Shown here: piece by piece, positions 25,570 through 33,086 of the stretch
How the letters are laid out: each line of letters starts with the position of its first letter
Position numbering within the stretch: position 1 is the first letter of the stretch
Origin: Halobacteriovoraceae bacterium
GTDB taxonomy: Bacteria > Bdellovibrionota > Bacteriovoracia > Bacteriovoracales > Bacteriovoracaceae
DNA length: 35,107 nt
Assembly: GCA_002706205.1 (NCBI GenBank)
Contig: PAKC01000025.1
Span: forward strand, 1-35,107
Reading direction: 5' to 3'
Translations under genes and position numbers: made by a program
The notes under the pieces: generated by a model
What the model was told of the DNA's origin: nothing
Database searches by the model: none
What the model saw: the letters and a program-made list of their open reading frames with translations, nothing else

Positions 25570-26457
25570 TTGAAGAATCTTAACTTTGATTCATCTCGAT
25601 GGGTTTTATTAAATAATATTTTGGTTGGGGCCATTGCTTTATATGGTGTGGCCAATCATAACTATAAGGTTAACGACCTTTCGGTTTTTCAAAAAATGAT
25701 GATTGAGGTTCTTGCGCCGCTTCAAAGAGGGACAATGTCTTTGAAGGAAAGTCTAGCTTATACAATTGATCATTATGTCACCATCGTGAATACGAGTAAA
25801 GAAAACGAAAAGCTACGCAAGAAAATGGTTAGCTTGGAGAATCAAATTTTTTCCCTTACTGAAGTTAAAAAAGAAAATGAAAGATTAAAACAGCTGCTGC
25901 AGTTTGGAAAAGAAATTCCTAGAGAAAAAGTTTTGGCGCAAATTGTGAGTTGGGATTCGTCTAATGAATTTAAAGTATTGCGAATTAATAAAGGATCTGT
26001 TGATGGTCTTAAGCTTATGGCCCCAGTAATTACGATGACAGGGCTTGTTGGTTATGTTTACCGACTATCACCTAACTATGCAGACATCCTTACGATTTTA
26101 GATCAGAATAATAGAATTGATGCTATTGTTGCTCGAACTCGAACCCATGGAATTGTTGAAGGACATTCAGGTTTTAAGTGTCGATTAAAATATGTTTCTA
26201 GAACGGAGAAACTACAGGTTGATGATGAGATTATTACTGCTGGCTTAGGTGAGATTTACCCAAAAGGTATAAGGGTTGGAAGGATAAGTAAAATTGATAA
26301 AGAAAACTTTGGTATAACTCAAAAAATTGAAATTACTCCAAGTGTTAATTTTCATAAATTGGAAGAAGTTGTTGTGCTTATAGAAAACGGGCAAACAAAA
26401 GAGGTTAAGCTTCCGCAAACAAGTTCTAGTATCGACGATGTTGAAGGTGTGAAATGA
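25570..26457 (+). CDS. mreC: Rod-shape-determining protein MreC
   Basis: MreC links the cytoskeletal MreB to the peptidoglycan elongation enzymes from the periplasmic side. The 295-aa protein has one N-terminal membrane helix (about 11-28), a coiled coil (about 75-118) and the paired beta-barrel domain (for example MTGLVGYVYRLSPNYADILTI). The start is TTG with AGGGAG 7 nt upstream. It is the first gene of mreC-mreD-mrdA-rodA, with ATGA overlap to mreD. mreB is not in the window. Confidence 0.95.
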   Translation: MKNLNFDSSRWVLLNNILVGAIALYGVANHNYKVNDLSVFQKMMIEVLAPLQRGTMSLKESLAYTIDHYVTIVNTSKENEKLRKKMVSLENQIFSLTEVKKENERLKQLLQFGKEIPREKVLAQIVSWDSSNEFKVLRINKGSVDGLKLMAPVITMTGLVGYVYRLSPNYADILTILDQNNRIDAIVARTRTHGIVEGHSGFKCRLKYVSRTEKLQVDDEIITAGLGEIYPKGIRVGRISKIDKENFGITQKIEITPSVNFHKLEEVVVLIENGQTKEVKLPQTSSSIDDVEGVK

Positions 26458-26984
26458 GATATTCATTAAAAGATATTTTTCTAGGAGTCTTTAAAACGGC
26501 AATTCTTTTGGTTTTTTTAGAAATATTCTGTTCTGCTATTTTGCCTGCATTTGGAATCCTAGAGTTTAAACCTGCTTTTAATGTTTTGATTATTTTATTT
26601 TTGGCGTTTAAGCTAGAGGCTCCTTTTTTACCTTTTCTTATTTTGTTTTTTCAGTATATTCATTCGGCTTTTTCTGTAGAGGGCTGGGCTTCAGGAACTC
26701 TGGCTGGAGTTATTATTGCTATGTCGGTTAAATATGTAAAAGATATGCTAAATTTCTCTACCGCTATTAGTACCATTGTTGTTGTTCAAATATTTCAGAT
26801 TGCATGGTTCATCCTCATTGCCTTTATTCTTTCTTTAAAGTTAGGTGATTTCTCTAATTTCTTTTCTATTTTTATAAAATATTTACCTGAAAGCTTTTTT
26901 CTTTCTTTAATATCTCACCACTTTTTTAAATTATTAGACAATTTCTGGAAGGTGGGAAAAAGTTCCCATGGGGTAAGATATTAA
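26454..26984 (+). CDS. mreD: Rod-shape-determining protein MreD
   Basis: A 176-aa hydrophobic protein with about five membrane helices and no long soluble domain, matching MreD in size, topology and position between mreC and mrdA. MreD is a membrane component of the elongasome. It overlaps mreC by 4 bp and shares one base with the mrdA start (TAATG). Sequence identity in this family is low, so context carries much of the call. Confidence 0.88.
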   Translation: MRYSLKDIFLGVFKTAILLVFLEIFCSAILPAFGILEFKPAFNVLIILFLAFKLEAPFLPFLILFFQYIHSAFSVEGWASGTLAGVIIAMSVKYVKDMLNFSTAISTIVVVQIFQIAWFILIAFILSLKLGDFSNFFSIFIKYLPESFFLSLISHHFFKLLDNFWKVGKSSHGVRY

Positions 26985-28828
26985 TGTTTGGTGATGAAGA
27001 ACTTATAAAAATTCATAAATCCAGAGCAACTCAAGTTGCTAATATTATCATATTCTGTTTTGCGATTGTTTTTATTAGACTTTGGTATTTACAAATTTAT
27101 AAAGGTGAACTTTATCATACATTTTCAATTCAGAACCGTTTAAGAGAAGAGACCGTTTGGGCCCCTCGAGGTATGATTTATAGTCGTAACGATCAACTTT
27201 TGGTGGATAATATTCCTCGTTTTGATGCTGTTGTTACGAGACAGTTTTTACATGATAAAAAAGAAACACTGAAAAGACTCTCAGAAATTTTACAAATGGA
27301 AGTAAAAGATATTGAAAAAATAATTAAAAAGAACTCTTTTCAGGCAAGATATCGCCCTATCATCATTAAGAAAAATATTGATCTAGAGGAAGTTGCTAAA
27401 ATTGAAACCGAAAATGCCTCATTGCCTGGTGTTTCAGTAGAGACTTTTATTAGTAGAGAGTATATCGATAAAGAAGTTGGAGCACATGCCCTAGGTTATA
27501 TATCAGAGATCTCTCAAGCTCAATTACCCAAATATCAAAAACGAGATAAAGTGGAATATAAGCTGGGTGACTTTATTGGGCAGTTTGGGATTGAAGAAAT
27601 AATGGATAAAACCCTTAGAGGTATTAATGGACATGAGTTTGTTGAGGTGGATGCTCTTGGAAGGAAAAAGAAGTATATAAACACAGATAACTTGTTTAAA
27701 GGTATTGAAAACAGGGCGCCTAAACCTGGGAATAATTTAAAATTAACACTTGATAGAGATATGCAAAAAGTTGCCTATAAGGCGATGGAAGGAAAGTCTG
27801 GCTCTGTTGTGGCAATCGATGTCAGCTCAGGTGAGCTTCTTACCATGATTTCAACACCAGCATTTGATCCTTCTAAGTTTTCACGTGGACTGACTCAAGA
27901 GTATTGGTCGTCATTAATTAATAATGAAGAAAAGCCAATGGGTGATAGAAGTATTCAAAATCATTTTCCTCCAGGATCAACTTTTAAACCTTTTACTGCA
28001 ATTACTGCTTTAGAAGAGGGATTAATTGATGAAAATTCAAAAATTCGTTGTCATGGATCTTTTCGACTTGGAAGAAGGGTGTACAGAAGCTGGAGAAGAT
28101 GGGGATCTGAAAAAGTGGATGTTACTGATGCCTTAAAAAAGTCGTGTAATATCTTTTTTTATAAAGTTGCTTCTGAAATGGATATCGACGTCTTGGCGAG
28201 ATATGCTAAAATGTTTGGCTTTGGCCGAAAAACAGGAGTGAGATTACCCAGAGAGGTTTCAGGCTTGATACCGACAAAGGAATGGAAGCTTAAAAGAAAT
28301 GGGGTTCCCTGGCAGCAAGGAGAGACCTTATCTTGTTCTATTGGACAATCTTACGTTTTGGTTTCAACTCTTCAACTGGCCAATGCTTATGCAGCAATAG
28401 CGACTAAAGGGAGATTATATAAACCTTATATTGTGAAAGAGGTTTTAGATAATCAAGGAAATATTTTACGTGCAACTCAACCTGAATTATTAAGGAGAAT
28501 CGAGTTACAACCAAAAACATGGGACCTGATTCACGAAGGTCTTTATAAAGTCGTTAATACGCCTAAGGGAACGGCTTGGTGGAGAAGAGGTTTTGGAAAT
28601 CAGATGGCCGGAAAAACGGGGACATCTCAAGTTGTTCGGGCCCAAAATGATGAAGAACTTTACTCAAAATGTAGTGAAAAAGAATATAAGTATCGGCATC
28701 ACGGAGTTTTTGTCGCTTTGCCCCTTATGACGATCCAAAAATTGCTGTTGCAGCCTTGGTTGAACATGGTTGTGGAGGCTCTTCTGCCGCGGCTCCTGTT
28801 GTCGAGAAGGTTGTTAATACTTATATGA
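26984..28828 (+). CDS. mrdA: Penicillin-binding protein 2 (frameshifted near its 3' end)
   Basis: PBP2 is the elongasome transpeptidase that crosslinks peptidoglycan. An N-terminal membrane helix (about 18-36), a PBP dimerisation domain and the transpeptidase domain are present, with STFK (S332), SCN (387-389) and KTG (544-546). The frame is correct to L579; the following 35 residues are out of register and unlike any PBP2. The expected continuation lies in the next frame (see the adjacent entry). One missing base after G28720, where GCTTTGCCCC would be GCTTTGGCCCC, restores an approximately 670-aa protein ending at 28995. Because PBP2 is usually essential in rods, a sequencing error is likely; a real mutation cannot be excluded. 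Confidence 0.93.
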   Translation: MFGDEELIKIHKSRATQVANIIIFCFAIVFIRLWYLQIYKGELYHTFSIQNRLREETVWAPRGMIYSRNDQLLVDNIPRFDAVVTRQFLHDKKETLKRLSEILQMEVKDIEKIIKKNSFQARYRPIIIKKNIDLEEVAKIETENASLPGVSVETFISREYIDKEVGAHALGYISEISQAQLPKYQKRDKVEYKLGDFIGQFGIEEIMDKTLRGINGHEFVEVDALGRKKKYINTDNLFKGIENRAPKPGNNLKLTLDRDMQKVAYKAMEGKSGSVVAIDVSSGELLTMISTPAFDPSKFSRGLTQEYWSSLINNEEKPMGDRSIQNHFPPGSTFKPFTAITALEEGLIDENSKIRCHGSFRLGRRVYRSWRRWGSEKVDVTDALKKSCNIFFYKVASEMDIDVLARYAKMFGFGRKTGVRLPREVSGLIPTKEWKLKRNGVPWQQGETLSCSIGQSYVLVSTLQLANAYAAIATKGRLYKPYIVKEVLDNQGNILRATQPELLRRIELQPKTWDLIHEGLYKVVNTPKGTAWWRRGFGNQMAGKTGTSQVVRAQNDEELYSKCSEKEYKYRHHGVFVALPLMTIQKLLLQPWLNMVVEALLPRLLLSRRLLILI

Positions 28829-28995
28829 AAAAATATTTGCCAGAAGAATATGAGGAAAATGTGGCAAAAGAAAAAGCTCAGTACAGTCGTTATTTGAAAA
28901 AAAGACGGCAAGAAAGAAAAAAGAAAGAAGAAGCTAAGAAACAACAAGAGGAGAGTGAAAGCTCATCACAGGTTGATGATTCACAAGAGGAATAG
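28720..28995 (+). pseudogene. mrdA: Displaced C-terminal part of mrdA (PBP2)
   Basis: In the -1 frame relative to mrdA this stretch reads APYDDPKIAVAALVEHG and GGSSAAAPVVEKVV, the conserved last strand and helix of the PBP2 transpeptidase domain. A long Lys/Glu/Gln-rich, apparently disordered cytoplasm-unlike tail follows, ending in an acidic Ser-rich tip. The track shows only part of it, from a TTG at 28756. It has no ribosome site of its own, so it is the tail of the frameshifted gene and not a separate gene. Confidence 0.9.
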
Positions 28996-28998
28996 AAT

Positions 28999-30108
28999 TT
29001 GAAACAAACGATTTTAGATTATTTAAAGAAGTATGATTTTAGTTTCATAGGAAGCATGTATGCGATCTTCTTTTTAGGTATTTTGAATCTTTATTCTATT
29101 ACTCATGCCCAAACAAGTTCTAAAGTGGAGAGTATTTTTGGAAGTCAGTTAAAATGGTTTGTTTTAGCTAATGTCGTAGTTTTTGTTGTTGCCTTTTTCC
29201 CTCCAAAAACACTTTTTAGGCTTTCATATTGGGCATATGCAGTTAATGTTTTTCTTCTTATTTTAGTTTTGATTTTGGGGGAAAAAGGGATGGGGGCCCA
29301 AAGGTGGCTTGTGATTGGTGGTTTTAGGCTCCAACCATCTGAACTCATGAAAATCTCATTAGCATTAGCGCTTAGTCGATATTACGCTCGCGCTCATCCT
29401 GAGAAAATGCTTTTGTTAAAAGATCTTTTAATTCCTTTTATTATAACCATTGTCCCTACTGTTCTTATCGTTTTACAGCCCGATCTTGGAACGGGGTTAC
29501 TCTTAATTCTTATTTTTCTCGTTATTTCTTTTTATAAAAGATTGAGATGGAAATCTATTGGGATTATTAGTGTAATAGGGATAATTTCCGGACTTCTAAT
29601 GTATAATTTTGGTCTTAAGGAATATCAGAAAAAAAGAATCTTAACTTTTATTGATCCCCAAGCGGATGCGCAAGGCTCTGGTTATAATGCTATTCAATCT
29701 CAAATTGCAATTGGCTCAGGTCGGTTTCTTGGAAAAGGTTTTAAAAACTCATCTCAAGCATCTTTAAATTATTTGCCTGAGAATCATACAGACTTTGTTT
29801 TTTCTATTTTCAATGAGGAGCATGGCTTTTTTGGCTCAATTGTCTTGGTTTCTTTATATTTGATATTATTTTTACGATTTGTCTGGCTTGCAGGTGCAGT
29901 ACTGCGTTTTTATGACTCCGTCTTAGCGATTGGGATTATGTCGATTTTCTTTTGGCATACTTTTATCAATATGTGTATGGTGATGGGATTAATGCCAATT
30001 GTAGGACTCCCTCTGCCCTTTATGAGTTATGGTGGTTCTAGTTTAATAACTTTTGCAATCTGTATCGGAATTTCAACGAGTCTAAGTAATTCTCGAAATT
30101 TTTTCTAA
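28999..30108 (+). CDS. rodA: Rod-shape glycosyltransferase RodA
   Basis: RodA is a SEDS-family peptidoglycan polymerase working with PBP2. The 369-aa polytopic protein has about ten membrane helices and the SEDS signatures LQPDLGTGLLLI, GSGRFLGKGFKNSSQ, LPENHTDFVFSIFNEEHGF and GLPLPFMSYGGSSLI. The start is TTG, with AGAGG 8 nt upstream. It begins 3 nt after the restored mrdA stop, completing the elongation operon. Confidence 0.97.
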   Translation: MKQTILDYLKKYDFSFIGSMYAIFFLGILNLYSITHAQTSSKVESIFGSQLKWFVLANVVVFVVAFFPPKTLFRLSYWAYAVNVFLLILVLILGEKGMGAQRWLVIGGFRLQPSELMKISLALALSRYYARAHPEKMLLLKDLLIPFIITIVPTVLIVLQPDLGTGLLLILIFLVISFYKRLRWKSIGIISVIGIISGLLMYNFGLKEYQKKRILTFIDPQADAQGSGYNAIQSQIAIGSGRFLGKGFKNSSQASLNYLPENHTDFVFSIFNEEHGFFGSIVLVSLYLILFLRFVWLAGAVLRFYDSVLAIGIMSIFFWHTFINMCMVMGLMPIVGLPLPFMSYGGSSLITFAICIGISTSLSNSRNFF

Positions 30109-30110
30109 TG

Positions 30111-30184
30111 GGTACCAGCAGACTTGTGGTAGAGATTTGCGTTATTTGTTTGACGCAAGCCTTGACCACAAGTCTGCTGGTACC
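30111..30184. repeat. 74-bp palindromic hairpin element
   Basis: Outer arms of 20 bp, GGTACCAGCAGACTTGTGGT (30111-30130) and its exact reverse complement (30165-30184), enclose a second stem TTGCGT/ACGCAA (30137-30142 / 30153-30158) with a 10-nt loop. The 6-nt joints pair partly, giving one long bulged hairpin. It starts 2 nt after the rodA stop. It could serve as a terminator, although only TATTTT follows, or as a mobile hairpin (REP/MITE-like) or a structured RNA. It is more GC-rich than the neighbouring DNA. No second copy was seen in this window. Confidence 0.85.
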
Positions 30185-30239
30185 TATTTTGCAAATTAAG
30201 AGGGAAAGCGCCTAATATGGGCATAAAAAAGGGTAGATT

Positions 30240-30452
30240 ATGTATAAATTTTTGACAGTTGTTTTAGTTTTAAGCTTCTCTCAGTTAAGTTTAGGGAATG
30301 ATTTGGTTCCAGGAATGAATACGCATAACTTGGTTAGGCTTAAATTATGGTATGAAGGGATTGAGCTGGAGAAATCAAGCAAGGTGGATGAGGCAAAATT
30401 AAGTACAGAATTCTTGCCTGAAGAAATTCTAGTTCCTCTGGAGCAGTATTAA
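30240..30452 (+). CDS. Small secreted protein of unknown function
   Basis: A 70-aa product with a signal-peptide-like start (MYKFLTVVLVLSFSQLSLG) and a mature part of about 50 charged residues without cysteines or known motifs. AAGGG lies 6 nt upstream of the ATG. It stands between the hairpin element and the MarR gene. I do not recognise a family; the signal sequence and ribosome site are the main reasons to call it real. Confidence 0.55.
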   Translation: MYKFLTVVLVLSFSQLSLGNDLVPGMNTHNLVRLKLWYEGIELEKSSKVDEAKLSTEFLPEEILVPLEQY

Positions 30453-30457
30453 TATAT

Positions 30458-30487
30458 TTGCAAGTTATCATTTTTTAGTACTATAAT
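30458..30487 (+). promoter_or_regulatory. Promoter of the marR-like gene, predicting a leaderless mRNA
   Basis: TTGCAA (30458-30463), an 18-bp spacer and a perfect TATAAT (30482-30487). The -10 ends only 6 nt before the ATG at 30494, so transcription should start at or next to the A of the start codon. No ribosome site is present. Confidence 0.6.
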
Positions 30488-30493
30488 GGTATT

Positions 30494-30955
30494 ATGAAAA
30501 AGATATCTGAAGTAGGAAGCTTATTAAAAAAAATTTATCGTGTTTATTCACAGGCCCTTTTAAGAGATTTACAAGAAAAAGGGTTTTTAGATCTTAGACC
30601 AAGTTTTTTGGAGATATTGATTTACTTGTGTGAGTATGAAGCTTCTTCTATTAAAGAAATCGGTGAAGCGTGCGGCTTAAAAAAACAGACTATGACTAGT
30701 CACCTCAATGAGTTAGAGAAACGTGGTTATATTATCAGACGGCCTGGACAAAAAGATAAGCGTGAATTACAGGTTCATTTAACAGCTTATGGAGAAAAGT
30801 TTAAGTTTGCCTTAATTGAAGTTACAAGTATTCTTGAACAGGACTATACTGAAACATTAGGTGAAGTTGAATTTGATAGAGTTTTAATGACTCTAGAAAA
30901 TTTTTATACAAAAATTGAATCCAAAAATGAAAGTCAGCAAATTCTAGATATTTAG
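30494..30955 (+). CDS. MarR-family transcriptional regulator
   Basis: A 153-aa winged-helix DNA-binding protein. The recognition region is IKEIGEACGLKKQTMTSHLNELEKRGYI (about 53-80), followed by the wing with RRPGQKDKRE, both typical of MarR, with dimerisation helices at each end. Such proteins usually repress nearby genes and release DNA on binding small molecules. Its targets are unknown; the small secreted protein upstream and the facing - strand operon are candidates. Its 3' end overlaps the rhodanese-like gene by 4 bp in convergent orientation. Confidence 0.92.
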   Translation: MKKISEVGSLLKKIYRVYSQALLRDLQEKGFLDLRPSFLEILIYLCEYEASSIKEIGEACGLKKQTMTSHLNELEKRGYIIRRPGQKDKRELQVHLTAYGEKFKFALIEVTSILEQDYTETLGEVEFDRVLMTLENFYTKIESKNESQQILDI

Positions 30956-31485
30956 GCGAGTTTAAGAGTAGACTCACTTTGTTGTGAGGAGTTTTTTCCT
31001 GGCCAATACCGGTATCCACCCGAAATATTATTGAGATTATAATAACCAAGCTTTGAGAGTTTTTTACAGGCCAATATTGAGCGAACACCATCTTCAGAGA
31101 TGACAAAAATAAAAGTTTTTTTTCCGGGTAAAAGATGAGTCGAAAACTCTAAGTCTTCGAGAGGAATTTTTTTAGCTTCAGCTATTTCTAGGCTGGGCTG
31201 AAAAACTTGTTTGCTTACATCTAAAAAGACAAAGTCTCTATTAGGGTCTTGATATATTCTATAAGCTTTTTCTGGTGAAAGGTCTAAGTAAGACATTTCA
31301 TTGACTATAAAATCGTTTGATAATTCTTCACCATTTTTCATTCTACATAAAAAAGACTTAAGCAAAAATTTTTTTTTATGGGCACTTTGTTCTAAGAACT
31401 TTACTCGATTTTCTAAATACTCTAACCTTTTAACGAGTTGATTATATTTTTCAAAAATAGAATTTTTTTTATCCAGAGGTCTCAT
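30952..31485 (-). CDS. Rhodanese-like protein lacking the catalytic cysteine
   Basis: A 177-aa protein with an N-terminal coiled coil (about 10-35) and a C-terminal rhodanese fold (about 70-165), recognised by FVFLDVSKQVFQ, GVRSILACKKLSKLGYYNLNNISGGYRYW. The active loop reads ISEDGVRS where active enzymes have a Cys (C-x-x-G-x-R type), with Ser at position 130. Sulfur transfer is therefore unlikely and a binding or regulatory role is inferred. It is last in the - strand operon. Confidence 0.78.
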   Translation of the reverse strand: MRPLDKKNSIFEKYNQLVKRLEYLENRVKFLEQSAHKKKFLLKSFLCRMKNGEELSNDFIVNEMSYLDLSPEKAYRIYQDPNRDFVFLDVSKQVFQPSLEIAEAKKIPLEDLEFSTHLLPGKKTFIFVISEDGVRSILACKKLSKLGYYNLNNISGGYRYWPGKNSSQQSESTLKLA

Positions 31486-31494
31486 ACCAATAAA

Positions 31495-31500
31495 ATTATA
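31495..31500 (-). promoter_or_regulatory. -10-like TATAAT just before the rhodanese-like gene
   Basis: A perfect TATAAT on the - strand ends 9 nt before the ATG, with no ribosome site between. A start about 7 nt downstream would leave a leader of 2-3 nt. The -35 region is weak (TTTTAA). The gene may also be reached by transcription from upstream. Confidence 0.35.
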
Positions 31501-31517
31501 ACGCGCCCCTTTTGGGA

Positions 31518-32408
31518 TTAAAAGAAAGGGTAAATAGTACCAAAATGGATTTGAGCAATAATAATAGAAGTTAAAAGCGCACAGGTCAGGTATACTGTTC
31601 CGATATAGATTCCATGGCCAAGGTGTTTTTCTGATTCTTCACTTCCTTGAGAATCACTCTCGTTAATTCTAAAGACATACATGATGCCGTAGCGAAAAAT
31701 AGGCATAATCAAAACTCCAAGGAGTGTTTTTAGAATAACCTGAATCATATAGGAAGTAATATCATGATGCTCATGTGAAAAAGAAGAGGTGATAATGACA
31801 GTATTTCCGAGCAAAAAACCTGAGTATGCCCAGGCTAAACCTAGATTCTTTTGTATCATGAGACTATTGAATGAAAGTTTAGAAACATATTTAAAAAGTC
31901 TGGTACTAAAGCCAAATAGAACGAGTGAGAATAGCCAGAGGATAATGAGGATAATAATGGAATTTTCAGACTCTTTAAAAATAGTCTTAATGATGAAGGC
32001 CAGACAAATGGCATTTGTAAAGCTAACGATTCCATAGGCTGCGTTTTTCTTCTTTAAAACTTCATCTTTATAATCGAAATTATAAAAAAGAATATTTTCT
32101 AGTATGTAGATAGAAAGTAAATAAAAGGAGAAACCGACGATACTCCAAATAAAAAAGTGAAAAGTACTTATTGAAATTCCAATATATTCATTAAATTCAA
32201 GAGTTGAAAAAATTAAAGCGACTCCAATTAGACGAGAAAAAATATGTAATGTATCGATATAGTTTTCCGAAGGATAAATTCTTTTTAAGATTTGTTTCTT
32301 ACGTGAAGGGTAGAAAAATATATGTGCATACTTATAAAGAAAAAGGGCCAAGCATATAAAACAGGTAAAAAGAATTCTTATAAGTAGTTTGTCAAAAATT
32401 TCATTCAT
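31518..32408 (-). CDS. DUF350-like polytopic membrane protein
   Basis: A 296-aa protein with about eight predicted membrane helices arranged as two similar halves. The segments KNAAYGIVSFTNAICLAFIIKT and KNLGLAWAYSGFLLGNTVII resemble the repeated core of the DUF350 family (small residues after an N-A/N-L start), which suggests an internal duplication. No function is established for the family that I can state. AGGA precedes the ATG; the upstream gene ends 9 nt away. Confidence 0.6.
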   Translation of the reverse strand: MNEIFDKLLIRILFTCFICLALFLYKYAHIFFYPSRKKQILKRIYPSENYIDTLHIFSRLIGVALIFSTLEFNEYIGISISTFHFFIWSIVGFSFYLLSIYILENILFYNFDYKDEVLKKKNAAYGIVSFTNAICLAFIIKTIFKESENSIIILIILWLFSLVLFGFSTRLFKYVSKLSFNSLMIQKNLGLAWAYSGFLLGNTVIITSSFSHEHHDITSYMIQVILKTLLGVLIMPIFRYGIMYVFRINESDSQGSEESEKHLGHGIYIGTVYLTCALLTSIIIAQIHFGTIYPFF

Positions 32409-32417
32409 ATATTTTTC

Positions 32418-33086
32418 CTAATTTATAAAATTCTCTTTGAGATAGGTTTGTAAAAAACTTTTTAAATCTACTTTTTCCGGTTTTTGTCTTTCAAAATATT
32501 TGGGAAAAGCCGCTTGAGTAATACTTCCTTTGATACCAAATTCCTTATTTTCACCATAGTAGGGAATATTTTTTTCTTGATTGGCGATGATTTCATTATA
32601 AATTTGGATATTAGGCACAAAATCATTCCATTCTAAGTATTTGGGTATTTGCCGATAAACTCGAAAAAAACGCCAGACTTTTTGTGAATTTTGAGTCACC
32701 CAACTTCCAAAGCTCCGATTTCCTATAAAAACACTTCCAGGTGGAAGAGGGGTAAAGCTTTCTCTACTATCTTCTTTATATCGTCTAAAGATAGACATAC
32801 CTAAAAATGGTTTTTTCTTTTCTGTATAGGAACGAGAGGTTCGAATGATGATTTCATCGTACGCTTGAAATCCATAAATGATTTTGTACTTGTGATAAAA
32901 AGTTTTGATGAGAAATCCTGTAGAGTGAATATCAGTAAGGATCACGCTAACTGGAGCTCCATTTATGATTTCAGCGAGGGCTTCATCATTATTAATATAT
33001 TTCACACCAAATTCGGTGGGAGATAAGCTCTTTGAGAGGCCTAAATAAACAAGTAAAAGAATACCGTAGAGAATAAACTTATTCAT
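32418..33086 (-). CDS. Unknown exported or membrane-anchored protein
   Basis: A 222-aa protein with an N-terminal hydrophobic segment (FILYGILLLVYLGLS) that is a signal peptide or anchor. The remainder is soluble, rich in aromatic and basic residues, with no motif I recognise. Its start lies inside the end of the HD-domain gene (8-bp overlap) without a ribosome site, so translation must be coupled. Position between the HD protein and the DUF350-like protein suggests a shared envelope-related task, which is an inference. Confidence 0.6.
   Translation of the reverse strand: MNKFILYGILLLVYLGLSKSLSPTEFGVKYINNDEALAEIINGAPVSVILTDIHSTGFLIKTFYHKYKIIYGFQAYDEIIIRTSRSYTEKKKPFLGMSIFRRYKEDSRESFTPLPPGSVFIGNRSFGSWVTQNSQKVWRFFRVYRQIPKYLEWNDFVPNIQIYNEIIANQEKNIPYYGENKEFGIKGSITQAAFPKYFERQKPEKVDLKSFLQTYLKENFIN

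Noticed and set aside
28714-28730. Programmed -1 frameshift in mrdA
   Set aside because: No in-register slippery heptamer or obvious stimulatory structure; a single missing base explains the data more simply.
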